Positions 40,033-52,800 of a stretch of DNA of 64,000 nt are shown here, one piece after another. A program made the position numbers and the translations under genes. The DNA is taken from assembly GCF_027942865.1 (NCBI RefSeq), contig NC_134510.1, positions 25,413,209-25,477,208 on the forward strand, given 5' to 3'. The stretch is from Odontesthes bonariensis (lineage: Eukaryota > Chordata > Actinopteri > Atheriniformes > Atherinopsidae). The notes beneath the pieces were generated by a model. That model made no database searches. It was not told where the DNA came from and saw only the letters and a program-made list of their open reading frames with translations. The first letter of the stretch is position 1; each line of letters starts with the position of its first letter.

Positions 40033-43000
40033 TCACTTGGTTTCCTTCTTCACTTTGACGAACTCCGCCATGTTGGAGAAATATTTCTGGTTGGCTTCAG
40101 CCACCTTCTTCTCTGCAGCCTGTGGGTTCACGATCTCCAGCCCCTGCAGACGAAAGCAGGATTACCGTTGGCTGAAACCAGCCGGTGCAGCGCTCAGAGG
40201 TAAAACACTCAGCCTGAACTTCTCCTCCTTACCTGGAGAGGGGTGAAGGCCACACTGGAGCTGATTCCTGAGGAACGATCTCGGACGGTGGACTTTCCTC
40301 CGTATGTCATGCTCTGCTTCTGCAACGTCCTCTGTCGCAGACGAAAGAAAGCATTGTGCAAAGATTGCAGATGAAGAATATAAAATGAGGTAGAGAGAAA
40401 AGGATTCGGTTATGAGTTTACCTGCAGCGATTTGGAGATCCTGGCCTTGGTGGCCTCGTTGACCTGAGCCTGCCGGACTCTGCCGCTGCCGCTCTTTCCC
40501 AGCTGACCCAGACTGAAGCCCAGATCCTCCTGATAGGCATCATCTTCAATCTGCAAAACCACGTCAGAAATCAGCACGAAGTCTCAGCTGTAGAAGCCAT
40601 TTGTTAATACATCCAAACCTGGACTCCTAAGTGTGTACTTTAGGAGTTTGCTACAATTGACACTCGTCCATTATGGGTCAAAGAGCTTACTATGTACTTA
40701 CCAGGCAAAGAAAATGTTGTAACCTACATTGTAAATTAATCTGAATTTATACTTTAATACCTTCAAAGGACTTTGAAGGAACCAAGTGCATCAGTACTTT
40801 TTAAATATTCTTAAGTCCTAAAGATATTCCTACTGTAATGTATTTTAAGTGGCAGGGATAAAATTCCCAAATTATTACTGGAGCAGCTTTAAAAACAGAG
40901 GAGCTCATCTTGTTGTAAAAAAACAAATTCAAAAAGACACTGTTGTAAAACACAGACTCATCTACAAGTAATGAAATGATAGATTTATACTTTCTTTGTC
41001 ATGGGCTTTGTTCAATAAAGTTACGTTTTTAAAAAAGTACAAAAAAGGAGATTTAATTTCCCCCAATCAAAGACTTTGGCTTCATGCCCTGAAAGAGAAG
41101 CTTTCCGGTGTCATAGTCACTGCATGTTTACAGTATTTGTAGCTTTTAAATAACCAACGTACAAGAAGTGAGGCAAAGACGAGAGTCAAATAACAAAACC
41201 AACTAAACAAAAACTCACGTAGTGCAGGACTCCTCTGCATGAAACATACATTTATAAAAAGAAAAAAGCAGAGCAGAGAAAACGTCCACAAACCTCTGCA
41301 AAGGTCATTCTGTTGGCATGTTTCCTGATCTCCGTCAGCCCGAGACGCTCCTTCATCTTTCGATACCTACAGGAAAAGCGAGAGCAGCGTTTTGTTACAT
41401 CAAATAAAAACATCAATTTATATCAACTCATCACATTTTGTTTCTCTCACCACATTCAGATTAAACAGCCGCAGGTATGAGCCGTTTCAGATGCGTCATG
41501 AAACTTTATCATTTCAAATGAACAAATATCGATGAACACGAAGGCAGAGCTGATCGTTTACAACAAGAGTTTAATGTTTAACAAAGAGAGGTTGAGAAAA
41601 AAAAAAACAACATTTTATTGGCCGGTGAAAACCTGGGTCTGAATGGGTTAAATGCAGCCCTGCTGGGCAGGACGCCAATTAGGTGAGCGACGCATCGTTT
41701 ACCTCCTTCCTCCTCTCTTCTTCCTCTGTCCGTCCAGAGGGGCTGGCAGTGGTTTCACCTGCTTCACTGGTGGAGGCTCCTGCCATTTATCAAACTTCCT
41801 CTCTATCTCTTCTTTTAGATCATAGCCAACCTGCAGATATGACAGAAAGGTTTACACTTAAAGGTTTGGCACCCTTCAAATATCCCCAAAGACGCAGACT
41901 AAATATACTCTGCTTTGATGCAGCCATTTGTTCAGTGATAAATATTCCTCATCAGGGCAAAGAGGTGTACTTCTGCATCTGAATTTAATGAGCATTAATG
42001 TGTTACTTTGAGATGGTCACCTTTCCATCTGAACTCTCGTGGAAACTGTCCACTCGGGCAGCCAGAGTGCATTTAGCAGAAACCAGACGAGCCGCCTTCC
42101 TCCTGAGATCCTGAGGAGAGTTTTAAGAAAAAGCCATTAGCCAACAAGCCTTCTAAGAAACCGCTTTCATGTCGTTTATGCACATGTGTTCACTGACAGG
42201 TGGCAGCGTCTGCACAACATCACAGTGGTAGATGAAGCCGGTGTGGGGAAGCAGGGAGGTGCTGCTGAAGCCAGACAGGGTTCTCCTCTGAGCTCCCAGC
42301 AGCATCAGGTTACAGGCCGGCATCTTTGAGAGGTTAGTGAGGCCGCCAGCGATGCCTACAGCCAGAGAGGAAAACAGAGGCGTAAAATAAGGAAGATGAG
42401 CATCAAATAAAATGTGTGTACGGCCACGATTTTTCCTCTCACCCATGATCTTTGCAGCAGTTGATGCTCCGACAATGACGGACAGGTTCGGGGCAATAAA
42501 TGACATTCTGGATTCTACATATTCATATATCCTGTGTTTAGACTGGTTCAGCTCCAGAGACATGTCACAAGCCTCCTCCAGCTGCTTTAATTCATCCTCA
42601 TTTAGCAATGACCTATTAAGAATGGTGGAAAAAAAAAAGAGAAAGAAAAGAAAATCAAGTTTTAGTGCAGACTTGGCAATGACAAAAGAGTTGGACGGAC
42701 CAGAAGCTTCAACTCTCACAAAAAACAGTGAGGGTGTCGACCTGCCAATGATACTGCTTTATTAACAAGTTACAACGGATTATGACAGAGACTCACCCCT
42801 GTGTGGTTGACGCAGTGACACTTACGACCATAATAGTGGCGTTGGTCAGGATTTGCTGCAGCGTTTCATTGTTCTTACATTTCTCCAGATTGTTGCCCAG
42901 TTCCTTAGAAGGGACCACGAAAATAAAGAGAATACATGATGTTTAAACCAAATGCAAAACTTTATAAAAAAAAAACAACAAAAAAAAAACCTGCATTGGG

Positions 43001-44024
43001 TAAAATAAAAGTCATGCTTCAGAACTCTTCCTGTGTTGCAGGTGGCTTTCACATGGAGCCAAAAGGCTTACAAAGCAGTAGGAAATTACTTAGAAATCTT
43101 CAAACTGACCTCTTAAATCAAGCTAAAGATTAAAAATAGTTTATAGTCTTGCAAAAGTAGCAACTAATATGCTTGTAAAATGGGTTCATGAATCAAAATA
43201 TCTCAACTCACTTTGACCGTGCGCATGTAATCTAAAGAATCCGGCACCAAAGACTCGAGCTCTGGAAACCTCTTGGAGTATTTGTCCCTTGTGAACTTGT
43301 GAATGATGTCTGAAAACAGAGCAGAGACACGTGAGAAAACTCAGGCTCGTGCAGAATAGAGCAAAATTACTTCCGATTAGGTTTCACCACAAAGAAACGG
43401 CCAACTCACTGAGCTCATTGTCGATCTCCACTGTGAGGTTATTGGCCGCTACGATCAGTCTGTACTCTGGGTCGGACTCCACAGGGCCCGAGACTGAAAA
43501 GGAAAGAGAAAGGAGTCGCACCAAATTCATTAAGATCCTTTAATGGGAAAATCTTTAAAACCTCTTTGTAAAGTATGTAAAAAAAAAATATATAACTGAA
43601 GGAATGATGAAATGCGACAAAGAAGAATCTCCAAAGGATGACACTCACCGTCTGAGTTCTTGCGCTGCTTTCCTATGTAATCTGAAATTTTGTCTATGAT
43701 CTCTGAAAACTGTACACACACACACACACACAAAACAGGGTTATAGACCAGAATGGTATTATTATTGCGAATATTATCGATTATGATTCTAAAAAATAAA
43801 TCAATCACCTGTTTGCTATTGCGGAGCTTGGCAATGGACGCAACACTCTCAGCTTTACTGTAATCCATCTCCATCTCCTCTGGAATGTCTTCCAGCCCTA
43901 CGTCCGTCCTTCCCTGGATCCCCTCTCCATCACTCTCCCCCTCCTCTCCCTCTGGATACAGCCCGTCCTCCCCCTCATCTCCAGCCTCCTCAAGGTCAGC
44001 CAAGAGCTCATCTGCCAGAGACAT
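40033..44024 (-). CDS. prpf31: U4/U6 small nuclear ribonucleoprotein Prp31
   Basis: Core splicing factor that binds the U4 snRNA 5' stem-loop with the 15.5K protein and bridges to U5 in the tri-snRNP. Thirteen coding exons on the minus strand: 43809-44024, 43649-43709, 43410-43493, 43212-43309, 42797-42903, 42443-42612, 42198-42355, 42021-42110, 41703-41830, 41294-41366, 40422-40550, 40233-40331, 40033-40143; 507 codons plus stop (human 499). The ATG directly follows the acceptor TTGCAG. Visible blocks are MSLADELLADLEEA, an acidic stretch, the NOSIC/Nop domain (LTVEIDNEL, KYSKRFPELESLVP, NATIMVVSVTAS, HRIYEYVESRMSFIAPNLS, GASTAAKIMG, LTNLSKMPACN, RRTLSGFSST), a basic signal (RKKRGGRR) and the Prp31 C-terminal domain (YRKMKERLGLTEIRK, EDAYQEDLGFSLG-like, SSVAFTPLQGLEIVNPQ). 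No breaks. Tail-to-tail with cnot3. In human, PRPF31 is head-to-head with TFPT; here it is not. Confidence 0.96.
43713..43732 (-). repeat. (TG)n tract at the prpf31 exon 3 acceptor
   Basis: On the transcribed minus strand a run of about ten TG units ends only a few bases before the acceptor (GTACAG|TTTTCAG), where a pyrimidine tract is normally found. On the plus strand it reads as a CA microsatellite. Confidence 0.85.
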
Positions 44025-45156
44025 CTGCAAGTAGAGACAGCCATCCAACACACAACTGTTATACACAAAGATCCCCGTTGTTCACGCTGACTTCATGAAA
44101 CACAGACATACAACAGGTGAAGTACAAAGCGAGATCAGTGGCTCTCTTAACCCGATTAGATCATTATGGCAACATAGATTGAACTCATAACCTGCTCTGG
44201 AGCAGTTTATTCTTCTGACGATATCCCAGATTGCAAACTTATTTAGATGTGGTCAGGGAGACATACTGAAAGTTGATGTCTTCGCAGATCTTTAAAACAA
44301 ATAAATAAAAATTGCAAAATCTGTCAACAAATCAATTCTATAATCTACTGCTGATATATCTGACACACAAGAAAATAAATTAGTCTCAGTCAATATATCA
44401 GACATAATCAATAGAATTTCACTTCCATTTAGTGAATGACTTCGCCTCATTCAACACATTATTACGGGACAGTGTCAGAGATAAAAATGTACTTCTTTTC
44501 AAGCTAAAAGGGTCAGAGCTTTATGTGCAGCCGTCATGACAACAGCAGACATGTATAACTGTAGCTCTTGTTAAGAATGAGAGTCAGGTGTACCCATTAT
44601 CTCTGAGTGGAGATTTAGATTTTATTTGGTCGAGCTAGCCAAGACAAAGTTTGCCTGGCTGTGTTGAACTTGCTTCATAGTACATCTCTCTGGAAATACA
44701 GTTTAAACAATAAAAACGGCTAAACAAAAGGAGGTTGAAACGACTTCCGAACCTGAAAATCTTTTAAAAGAAAACCTTTAATTAATTTTTCTTGCACATA
44801 TTAAAAACATAAATAAAAGATTCCCCTTCCAAAAATGATCATGTTTATTATCATCATAGTATCAATATACTTCCCAAACGTGGTTAAGGGGCAAAAGACA
44901 CACAACAGGGTCACAGGAGAAAAAAGAAACACATTTTCAATCACATGAAACATGCAGATCCCCTTTGTAGTAGGTAGAAAGTCCCACAGAAAACATGGTC
45001 ACAGAAAAAAACTAAAACAAATTTGAACACCGACATAATACTGAATTGCTATTTCTGACTGAGACATGTATCAGCGGCTGCAACGTTGTTAGCCGACTAG
45101 CTTAAGCAAACGTTTATTGAACGTCACTCGACACTTTATTAGAAACGTTAGCTTAC

Positions 45157-45400
45157 CTCAGTGGTTCAAATTCCAGCTAACAAATGAGAATAACCAAAAG
45201 CCTCCTTAGAAAGCTAAAAAAAAAAAAAATCTTCTTCGTGCGGACACAATTAATCTTCCTGCGGTGTTTACTTCATCTGCGTACAGCTTGAGTTTGTGTT
45301 CCAAAGCTGTATCCCTGGGTCGCAGGTTAAATACGTAATGAGCTTCGCAAGGCTTGATGGGAAATGGCGTCAATGCATGGCACAGACTGAGATGCCCTTT
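45157..45400 (-). promoter_or_regulatory. prpf31 promoter and probable non-coding exon 1
   Basis: A strong donor (CACTGAG|GTAAGC, exon end 45157 on the minus strand) has no coding frame across it. The next acceptor on this strand lies right before the prpf31 ATG at 44024. The leader exon and promoter are placed by this logic; the transcription start itself is not visible. Confidence 0.45.
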
Positions 45401-45464
45401 AAAGAGGGATGAAAGGGGACAGGCTTGTTTTCTTAATTAAGAATGAAGATTATTATTTTTTTTT

Positions 45465-46804
45465 GGATTACAAATAATGAGATTTATTGTCATGAAACAG
45501 CTCACATAAGAGGTTCACATTTTGTAGTTTTTATTTCCCCTTTTTTTTTATACATCACCCCCTTTGAAAACCATTATTTAAACAATGCAAGTTTAAACCA
45601 ACATTTAAACATACTAAACGAATGAACTAGTTGGACTTAAGCTGCATGTTCAACTGTTATTTGTAAAAAAAAAATTGATAAATTAACAGATACACAAACA
45701 AATGGAGTTATTTACTCATGAAAGGCTTCAATTTGTCATGCTAAGCTACGTTAACTGTCATTAAACAAGATAAAAGAATGACAAGACTGCTGAAAATTCA
45801 GACATAGTAAAAAAAAAAAAAGAAAGAAAATAAACATTACAGGACATAGTTTAATACAGTACAGATTGGCATATATTAACAAGTAAAATTATACAAAATA
45901 CATTTTTAGCAATTAAGACGTTCGGGAAAATATTTTGATTTATTTGTTATGAAGATCTTACAGAAAGTAACTTAACTTAGATGCATTCTGTCCCAAACAA
46001 ATTATAGCTAAGTTCATATATGCTAATTGCATTGAAGCAAATAAATAAATAAATAGTGACTTTATGTAAGTAAATAGAATAATAGGGTACAGAAATCAAT
46101 AGAAATTAAAAGAAATTCTGAACTAAAAGTGTATAAAGAAAGAGTTTGCTTAACTTTTCGTGCAGTCTAAGAATACATCTAAAAGTAAAAGCTCTAAAAT
46201 GATATTGTATACACTTGTATTATGATATTTGTACAAATGCTAAGGAATATTCTCAAATACAGGAGTCAAGAAATTTCCGTTTCAAACTTCTGCCTACAAG
46301 AACAACTGACTGACTGCAATGAAAAACTTCTTTAATAAAGACTGGACTGAAATCCAAGCGTTTACATAGACAGATGTATGACTAAAGAAAGTGCATTCCC
46401 CACACACCCGGGGGAACAATACAACAGAATGAAGCAGAAAAAACGAAGGTTAGCTGGTACACAGCAAGACTCCCACTGCATAGCTGTCAAATCTGTCTCA
46501 AATTTTACAAAGCTCCAGGTTCCTCTTCCTCCAGCAAATGCTGCCTTTTCCAAGGACTTTTGCAGCCAAAGGCTACGAATAAACTCTGTAAACAGTGGCA
46601 GGCAGGAGCTCAGCAACCCTTTCGTACAAAATCCCGTCCCTGGTAAAACCTGGAATGTGTCCAGCTTTAAGAACCGGAGTCTTTTTCTTTCAGTTGCCTT
46701 TTCAGTAAAAAAATATCCTCTGGGTTAATGGCTGGTTGTTGGGTAAATTCACAGGCCAGTCCAAGAGGCTTCAGCTCTAAAGGTTCCCATGATGGCGAAT
46801 AACA
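45465..46804 (-). other. lmtk3 3' UTR
   Basis: Follows the lmtk3 stop (46805-46807) and is AT-rich with no recognised frame. Reverse-strand AATAAA hexamers occur at 45483-45488 and at a few upstream points. The furthest would end the transcript only about 100-300 bases before the prpf31 promoter, which is on the same strand. Confidence 0.45.
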
Positions 46805-49800
46805 TCACACCAAGTGGGGGTCGTCGGCAGGGCTGACAGTGAAGCGCGATGAAGACACTGCACTGGCTCCCACAGGTGACCTTGGTTTGATTGATAAATC
46901 CTCTTTCCTTTTTGATTCTTTGTTTTTGTTTGGCCCTGACAGAGAAAAAAACAACAAAAAAGCAAAGTCACAACTCTTCTATCAGTCATAACCTCAACAT
47001 GAGAAACATGGATGGATCACTAAACCCCGATTCGCTCGACAAAAGACTAAGAGGTGACCACTATGTCATGAAACTCAGTGTATTAGATCACTACTACAGG
47101 ACACACATGTGCCAGCAGCTGTTAATGGCTACATTGTGGCAGGAGCTTCAATATCGCTGACATACACAGTGATACATTTGTGCAGAAATCATACTGAGGA
47201 TCTGCATCAATTATCAAGCTCACATTGGAACAAGACCATTTTAGTTAAAAATAACACAAAGGGAACACAGCGCCCAACATAAAGCTTTGAAATTTCAACT
47301 CAAAGGAGAACAAAAGATCATGGAAGTGTCTAATTTTGGCAACTGTGTGTGTGTGTGTGTGTGTGTGTAAAAAGAAATTCTAAGCATCAATTTTCATGAT
47401 GGAGTGAAATGAGGTGATGAGTGTAGAAGATGTAGAAGTCAAGCGAGCAGCAGAAAATGTGTTGGGAAACACAGCTTAGGGCTTGCATTGGTGAGAGCAG
47501 GATTAATGTCCCTGCTCAGCTCCACGTGTCACAGTGTCGAGGGGAATGATTATAGGAGATTCATTCTGGCTGCACATTTGGAGAGGGGATGGTTAAAATA
47601 AAGGTTTTCCATTTTGGTGGGATTTAATGGGTTAGACTATTACGCCATCAGTCACCTCAAAGTGGGACCTAACTGATTCCATAAAGAAACACGTTGCAGA
47701 CTGGCACTCACACAACTTCACAGTTTGTTGACGGTGGTTCTCTGAAGTTTCCAGGAACAACGAACTTCAGCACAAAATGAAGCCTGGGGATGTTGTCACA
47801 TCCTGAGTCATGACACTAACGTGGCTACAAATTACATTCAATATTCTAGATTTTTGTCATGAACGTAAGATATTTATGAACTCACCATGCAAGTCCAACT
47901 TGCTGCTTTTGACAGACACAGAGGCTGGACTGGTTGGAGCTGAAGAGCTCAACTCTTTAGTTGGAGTTTCCTGTTCAAAGAAAGAGAAAGTCAGGCCTCC
48001 TTTTAAATCCAACACTCTCTTCTACACTTCAGTTGTGCAACAAATGGGAGATACCTGATCAAAAAGATAGATTGTGATGTCATCAAAAAAGGACACATTT
48101 CTCCCTCTGTCCCTCTCCCTGTCCAGCGACTCCTTGGGTGATTTCAGCAGACTCCTCAGTCCAACGCGTTTGTCCACGTCTGTCTCCGTGACAACAATCA
48201 CCCTGCGGGAGCTTTCATCCTCCTGCTCGTCCTCGTCCTCGTCTTGATCGCTCCCTGGAGACAGACCTCTCCGTCTTCCGATACGATTTCCGATGGCCCC
48301 GTCCCCAAATCCTCCTTTGCTTGGGGTGAGAGGAAGGGTCAGAGCAAGAGGAGGGAGGGCCAGAGACAGGCGAGCTAGCTTGGCTAAAAGAAACAAATGA
48401 GAGCAGAGGAGAGATGACAACTGGTAGCAAATTACAACCTGGGTTAAAACGGTAGGAAAGCATGCATTAGAATCAGGACAAACATGTTTTATTACGGGAA
48501 AGCAAGTTAAATTCTATGTTATAAAATCTATATGTTTTGATTGCAAGGTAAAGATGGAGGAAGACTGAAGGTAAAAATACCCTGACTCACAATCTCCCCA
48601 CATTCCAAACCTCACCTTATAAACATTATCAGCTACATGCGCTGCTATTTTCAGTCTTTATACATTATACCATTGGATGAATTATACTGATGCATCAACA
48701 GGTGAGCAGCATGCTATATGAATTTTATGTCATTAATTCATTCAAAGTCCTAACCTGCTGCAAAGACACTAATAAAACTGAAGCTGTCAGAATGTAGAAA
48801 TGAAGTAAAAAGCATAAAGTAAAAATAGCGCACTACAGAGTCTACTTAGGTTGCCAACACTAGGATGGATTAAAGAAGAAAATAAAAACAAAGGGAAATA
48901 AAGTCATTATTACTATTTATAGTTAAGAGGTGAAATATCATGTGGTTTCACAGCTGTTTCATGGCTCGCTGTACACTCCCCTTAATGCATTCATGATATC
49001 TAACCACAAGTAAAAAACACAGAATAATTTATCTTAATTTATGATAACAATGTATCATAATCCAAGGCTGAAGCAGTAAACTAAAAATGATCATCTATGA
49101 AATTAAATTAAGACAAAACTTACACATTTTTCAAGTTATGTGTTATGATTTGTCTAATGTTGACAGACCAAAGGTTCACATATTTTTCACTTTGTCCTTA
49201 ATGCTTTGATCTCAGTCTCCTGCTGTTACCCACAGAACTACCATGTTTAGGGCTAACCCGAGACTGTCATTTAGCTTGGAGTCAGTTTCTAGTTAAAGGA
49301 GAAACAAATTAAAAACAGTAACTGACTAAAAGAAAACACGGTGGCGTTGGGTTGGGGTTGTTACCTTTCATTGCTTGGTTTGTTTTAGGTTGAGATGCTG
49401 TGATCTCAGGTTGTTCAATCACAGTGAGGGGCTCAGATTCAGTTTTATCCGACTCTGTGAGCGTCTGGTTGCTCGGGGCAGCTTCCTGCTCCTCTTGACT
49501 GAAAAGAGGGGGAAAAAATCTTCAAAAACAAACACATCAAAGGATCAATTCACCAAAATAACAAAACAATGTATTTCATTACAGTACTTCCACTTTGTGG
49601 TTTCAAGGCAGCTTTGCAGACAGTTTTGGTTTTATTTGTCCAGGTTTTGTGATGTTAATTGCAGAGAACTGTGCTGCTAATGCAATATAATCATATGTGG
49701 CCACAACACATTAACATCATGGTACAGGTGAATAAACACACTGGTTGGTTTTAATTTCTTTAAACCGCTCCCCATTGTCTTGGGTGACCATAAGTCCAGT

Positions 49801-52800
49801 ATTGAAACAATGGTGTCCCTATAAAATGGTGTTAGGCGGGATGGATGGATGGAAATGCGTGTGTGTTTTTTAAACAGCAAATGCTGTGAACCTATTTGTA
49901 GATCTTTACAGACATTCAGCCAAAAAAAGAAAAAAAGAAGCCTGGACTGACTTATTACACAATCAAAATGTGGATTGCTGCTAAGATATTGCTGCTTTGC
50001 ACAGAAAAGATTGTTACGACGGTAACATGCAGATAGCGTCAGAGGAGAAGAACGCAGCTTGAAATGAGCAGCCAAGCAGCAGGCCGGTTGATCCCAGTGA
50101 TCCCATGAGTCAGACTATGGGGGGAAGTAATGACATCAGCCGGGTTCTGGTTTATTTTCTCATTTATTCAATGCTCTTTTCTTTCTGTGACTGTGCTCTC
50201 TATATATTTTGAAATACTTTTGTTTATGTGTTGTATGTAAATTACACATCTTTTCTTAAATTTTTTTTGGAGGGGGGGCAACAAAAGCGGTCCATCACAG
50301 AGAGAAACAACCATGCATGCTCCCACATGCTCCAACAGTCAATTCAGAATCACCAGTTAACCCAACATGCATGTTCTTTTGGACGTTGGGAACATGCAAA
50401 CTCCACGCTGAAGTTTTTTTTTTTTATGAACCAATTGGAAAAAATCCAAATCTTCTGCAACACTTTTCTCATTTTTCATTGATCTGAGCACTACAAATGA
50501 ATATCCAATGATGCTACACAGTTTAAAACTGAATGACTGCTTATTCAGCATCAGAGGGGCACTCCTTTGTTCAGCCTACATACCTCTCGTCCTCTCTTAG
50601 GTCGTTCGCGGGAACCAGCTCACAGCTGCTCTCCGTGGCTTGTTCCCCCCACGGCCGGAGCGTAACAGTGTCTTTAACAGCTGTCCCCCAGAGCACATTT
50701 GTTCTCACATTTTCACTGAGAGAGAACTGCAGCCTCTCCTCACACACCTGAAAACAACAGAGCAAACCAATTAAGCAGGTGAACAAACTCGGACCACATA
50801 GGAAGCACTACAACACCTTCAGCACACGCTCACCTGCATCATGAGGCCATTTTTAGTCGTCATCTTGGAGAGAGAGCCTTGCTCCTTGACATCAGACGTT
50901 TGGCCTTCTTGTCTCTGCCCGTCACTTCTCCTCTGCTCTGATGGTGACGATATGTCTTTGGATTCCACGATCATGGTTTTTTCAGATTCCACCAACTTAT
51001 CAGAGTTATCAGAGATCCCGTCGTCCTTCAAATCCATCTTGCTACCCTCAGGAGTCGAGGAGTCACGTATGTTGTCACCTGCATCACCTCCATCCGTGCT
51101 GCTACCCCTCTGATCAGGTGTTTTCTTCAAGGACTCCAACAGCTCTAAGTTCCCCATGAAAAGCTCCCCCAGAGTTTCCTCCTCATCCCCAGAGATGCAG
51201 CACAGTTGTTCCAGTTTTTCAAAATCCTCCAGCGGCTCCTCGTCCAAATCTTTCCATTCAGAAATCAACAATTCAGGGATGTTGTTCAGGGCTTCTTGAG
51301 GTGCAGAGCGCACCGTAGCTGATGTTTTCAGAGAAAAGTTCTCGTGATCATTCTGACTTTCTGTGATGGATATAAGGTTGCACTCATCGGCTAATGTTAT
51401 TTGTACAGAGGGTAGGTTCAAATTGGCTGAGATCCCCTTATTCTGAGTTGTAGTAGGTGGTAATTCTTGCAGAGGTGGCTCTGAGACATCTGCGTTGTTG
51501 TTTGGGTAAATATACGACTCTGTCTCGGTGCTCTCGGCAATAAAGTCTTCGAGATTAATGTGACTAATAAAATCCTCTGCTTCTAAAACAGATGGTGGTG
51601 GACTTGGAAAAGAGTCATCTAAACTCTCCAGTTTATCATCTTGCACATCAAGGTCTATGCTTGGTGGAGGACTTGGAAAATCTACTGAGCTGAAATTGTC
51701 TACTTCAGCGTATGACTGATCTATGTCCTCCTGTGCTTTAAAGTCACTGTGATCGGATGGAAGGGGCACCTCACTGTAATCCTCTCCAACTTTTGCAATG
51801 CTTATTCTTTCATCTATGTATTGCTTAGGGAGCCACGGTCTCGTCTCAGCTTCTGAACTGAAGCCTGATTCATCATTTTCCTGCTCTGAGAAGTTAACAG
51901 GAGGAGTTCCAGTGATACAGATAGATATATGTGAGCTTTCATTCATTAATGTGTGGCTAAAGTGACTCTCAAAAGTAGAGTCTACATCTTTGTCAGCACA
52001 TACAGCTGGTGTTTCCCCCTCTCTGTGGATGTTGCAGCTTGGATTCTGAGGCCATCTGTTAAAATTTTGATTCTCCTCCGTCTCTGTGGGACCCTCTCTG
52101 TCCACGGCTGCCTCTCTGCAAGGGGAAATCTCTTCCTCTGGGATTTCTATATTCTCTACTTCAATATCCAAGGCTTCTCTCTGTGCATCATTCTTAAAAC
52201 TGTTCATTTCATCCAGGTTTTCAATATTTTCCTCTTGTTGTATTTCTTCTGCTGTCTGCTGGTTATCATCAACTTTAGAGTCCCACATTTCCCTCACAGG
52301 AAGATTGTCACCTCGTCCCTGTGTTTCATTGGTCCAGGTTTCTTCACAGCCCTCCAAGACAGCAGGGTGAGGTTCACTTCCTGCAAGTTCATCGTTTTCC
52401 TCAGTCTCCCAGTACTCCTGACCCACAACAAGTCTCTCCCCCACCTCCCACCCCTTATTACCGAACCCGGAGAAAAATTCACATCTCAGCTCGGCTTCTT
52501 GGCTCCTCTTCTCTGGAGAGGCCCACTGGTCATTTTCGTCAGGCCACAAGCGCAAGTCACTTGACAGAGACAAGCGGTGACAGTCAAGCTCACCCATAAC
52601 CACACCGGACCGCGGCCTTTCCTCATCTTCCTCCAGAGCGTTCAATAAGTCTTCAGTCATCACATCCAGCCTCTCACAAGAGTCGTCATCCATGTTTTTA
52701 GCAGAGTCGTTTGTACTTGCTGCTCCGCTCAGGAGAGACTTTTCTTTCGGGGCGTTTCTCAGCTCTGCTGGAGGCTGATGCGTCTCAGCCTCCATCTTGA

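Noticed and set aside
47344-47368. Tandem repeat considered as a CRISPR-like or satellite array
   Set aside because: It is a plain dinucleotide microsatellite; no direct repeats with spacers exist anywhere in this eukaryotic window.
51953-52564. Plus-strand 203-codon frame opposite the giant lmtk3 exon
   Set aside because: Antisense to a proven coding exon; its hydrophobic content follows from the acidic codons on the other strand.
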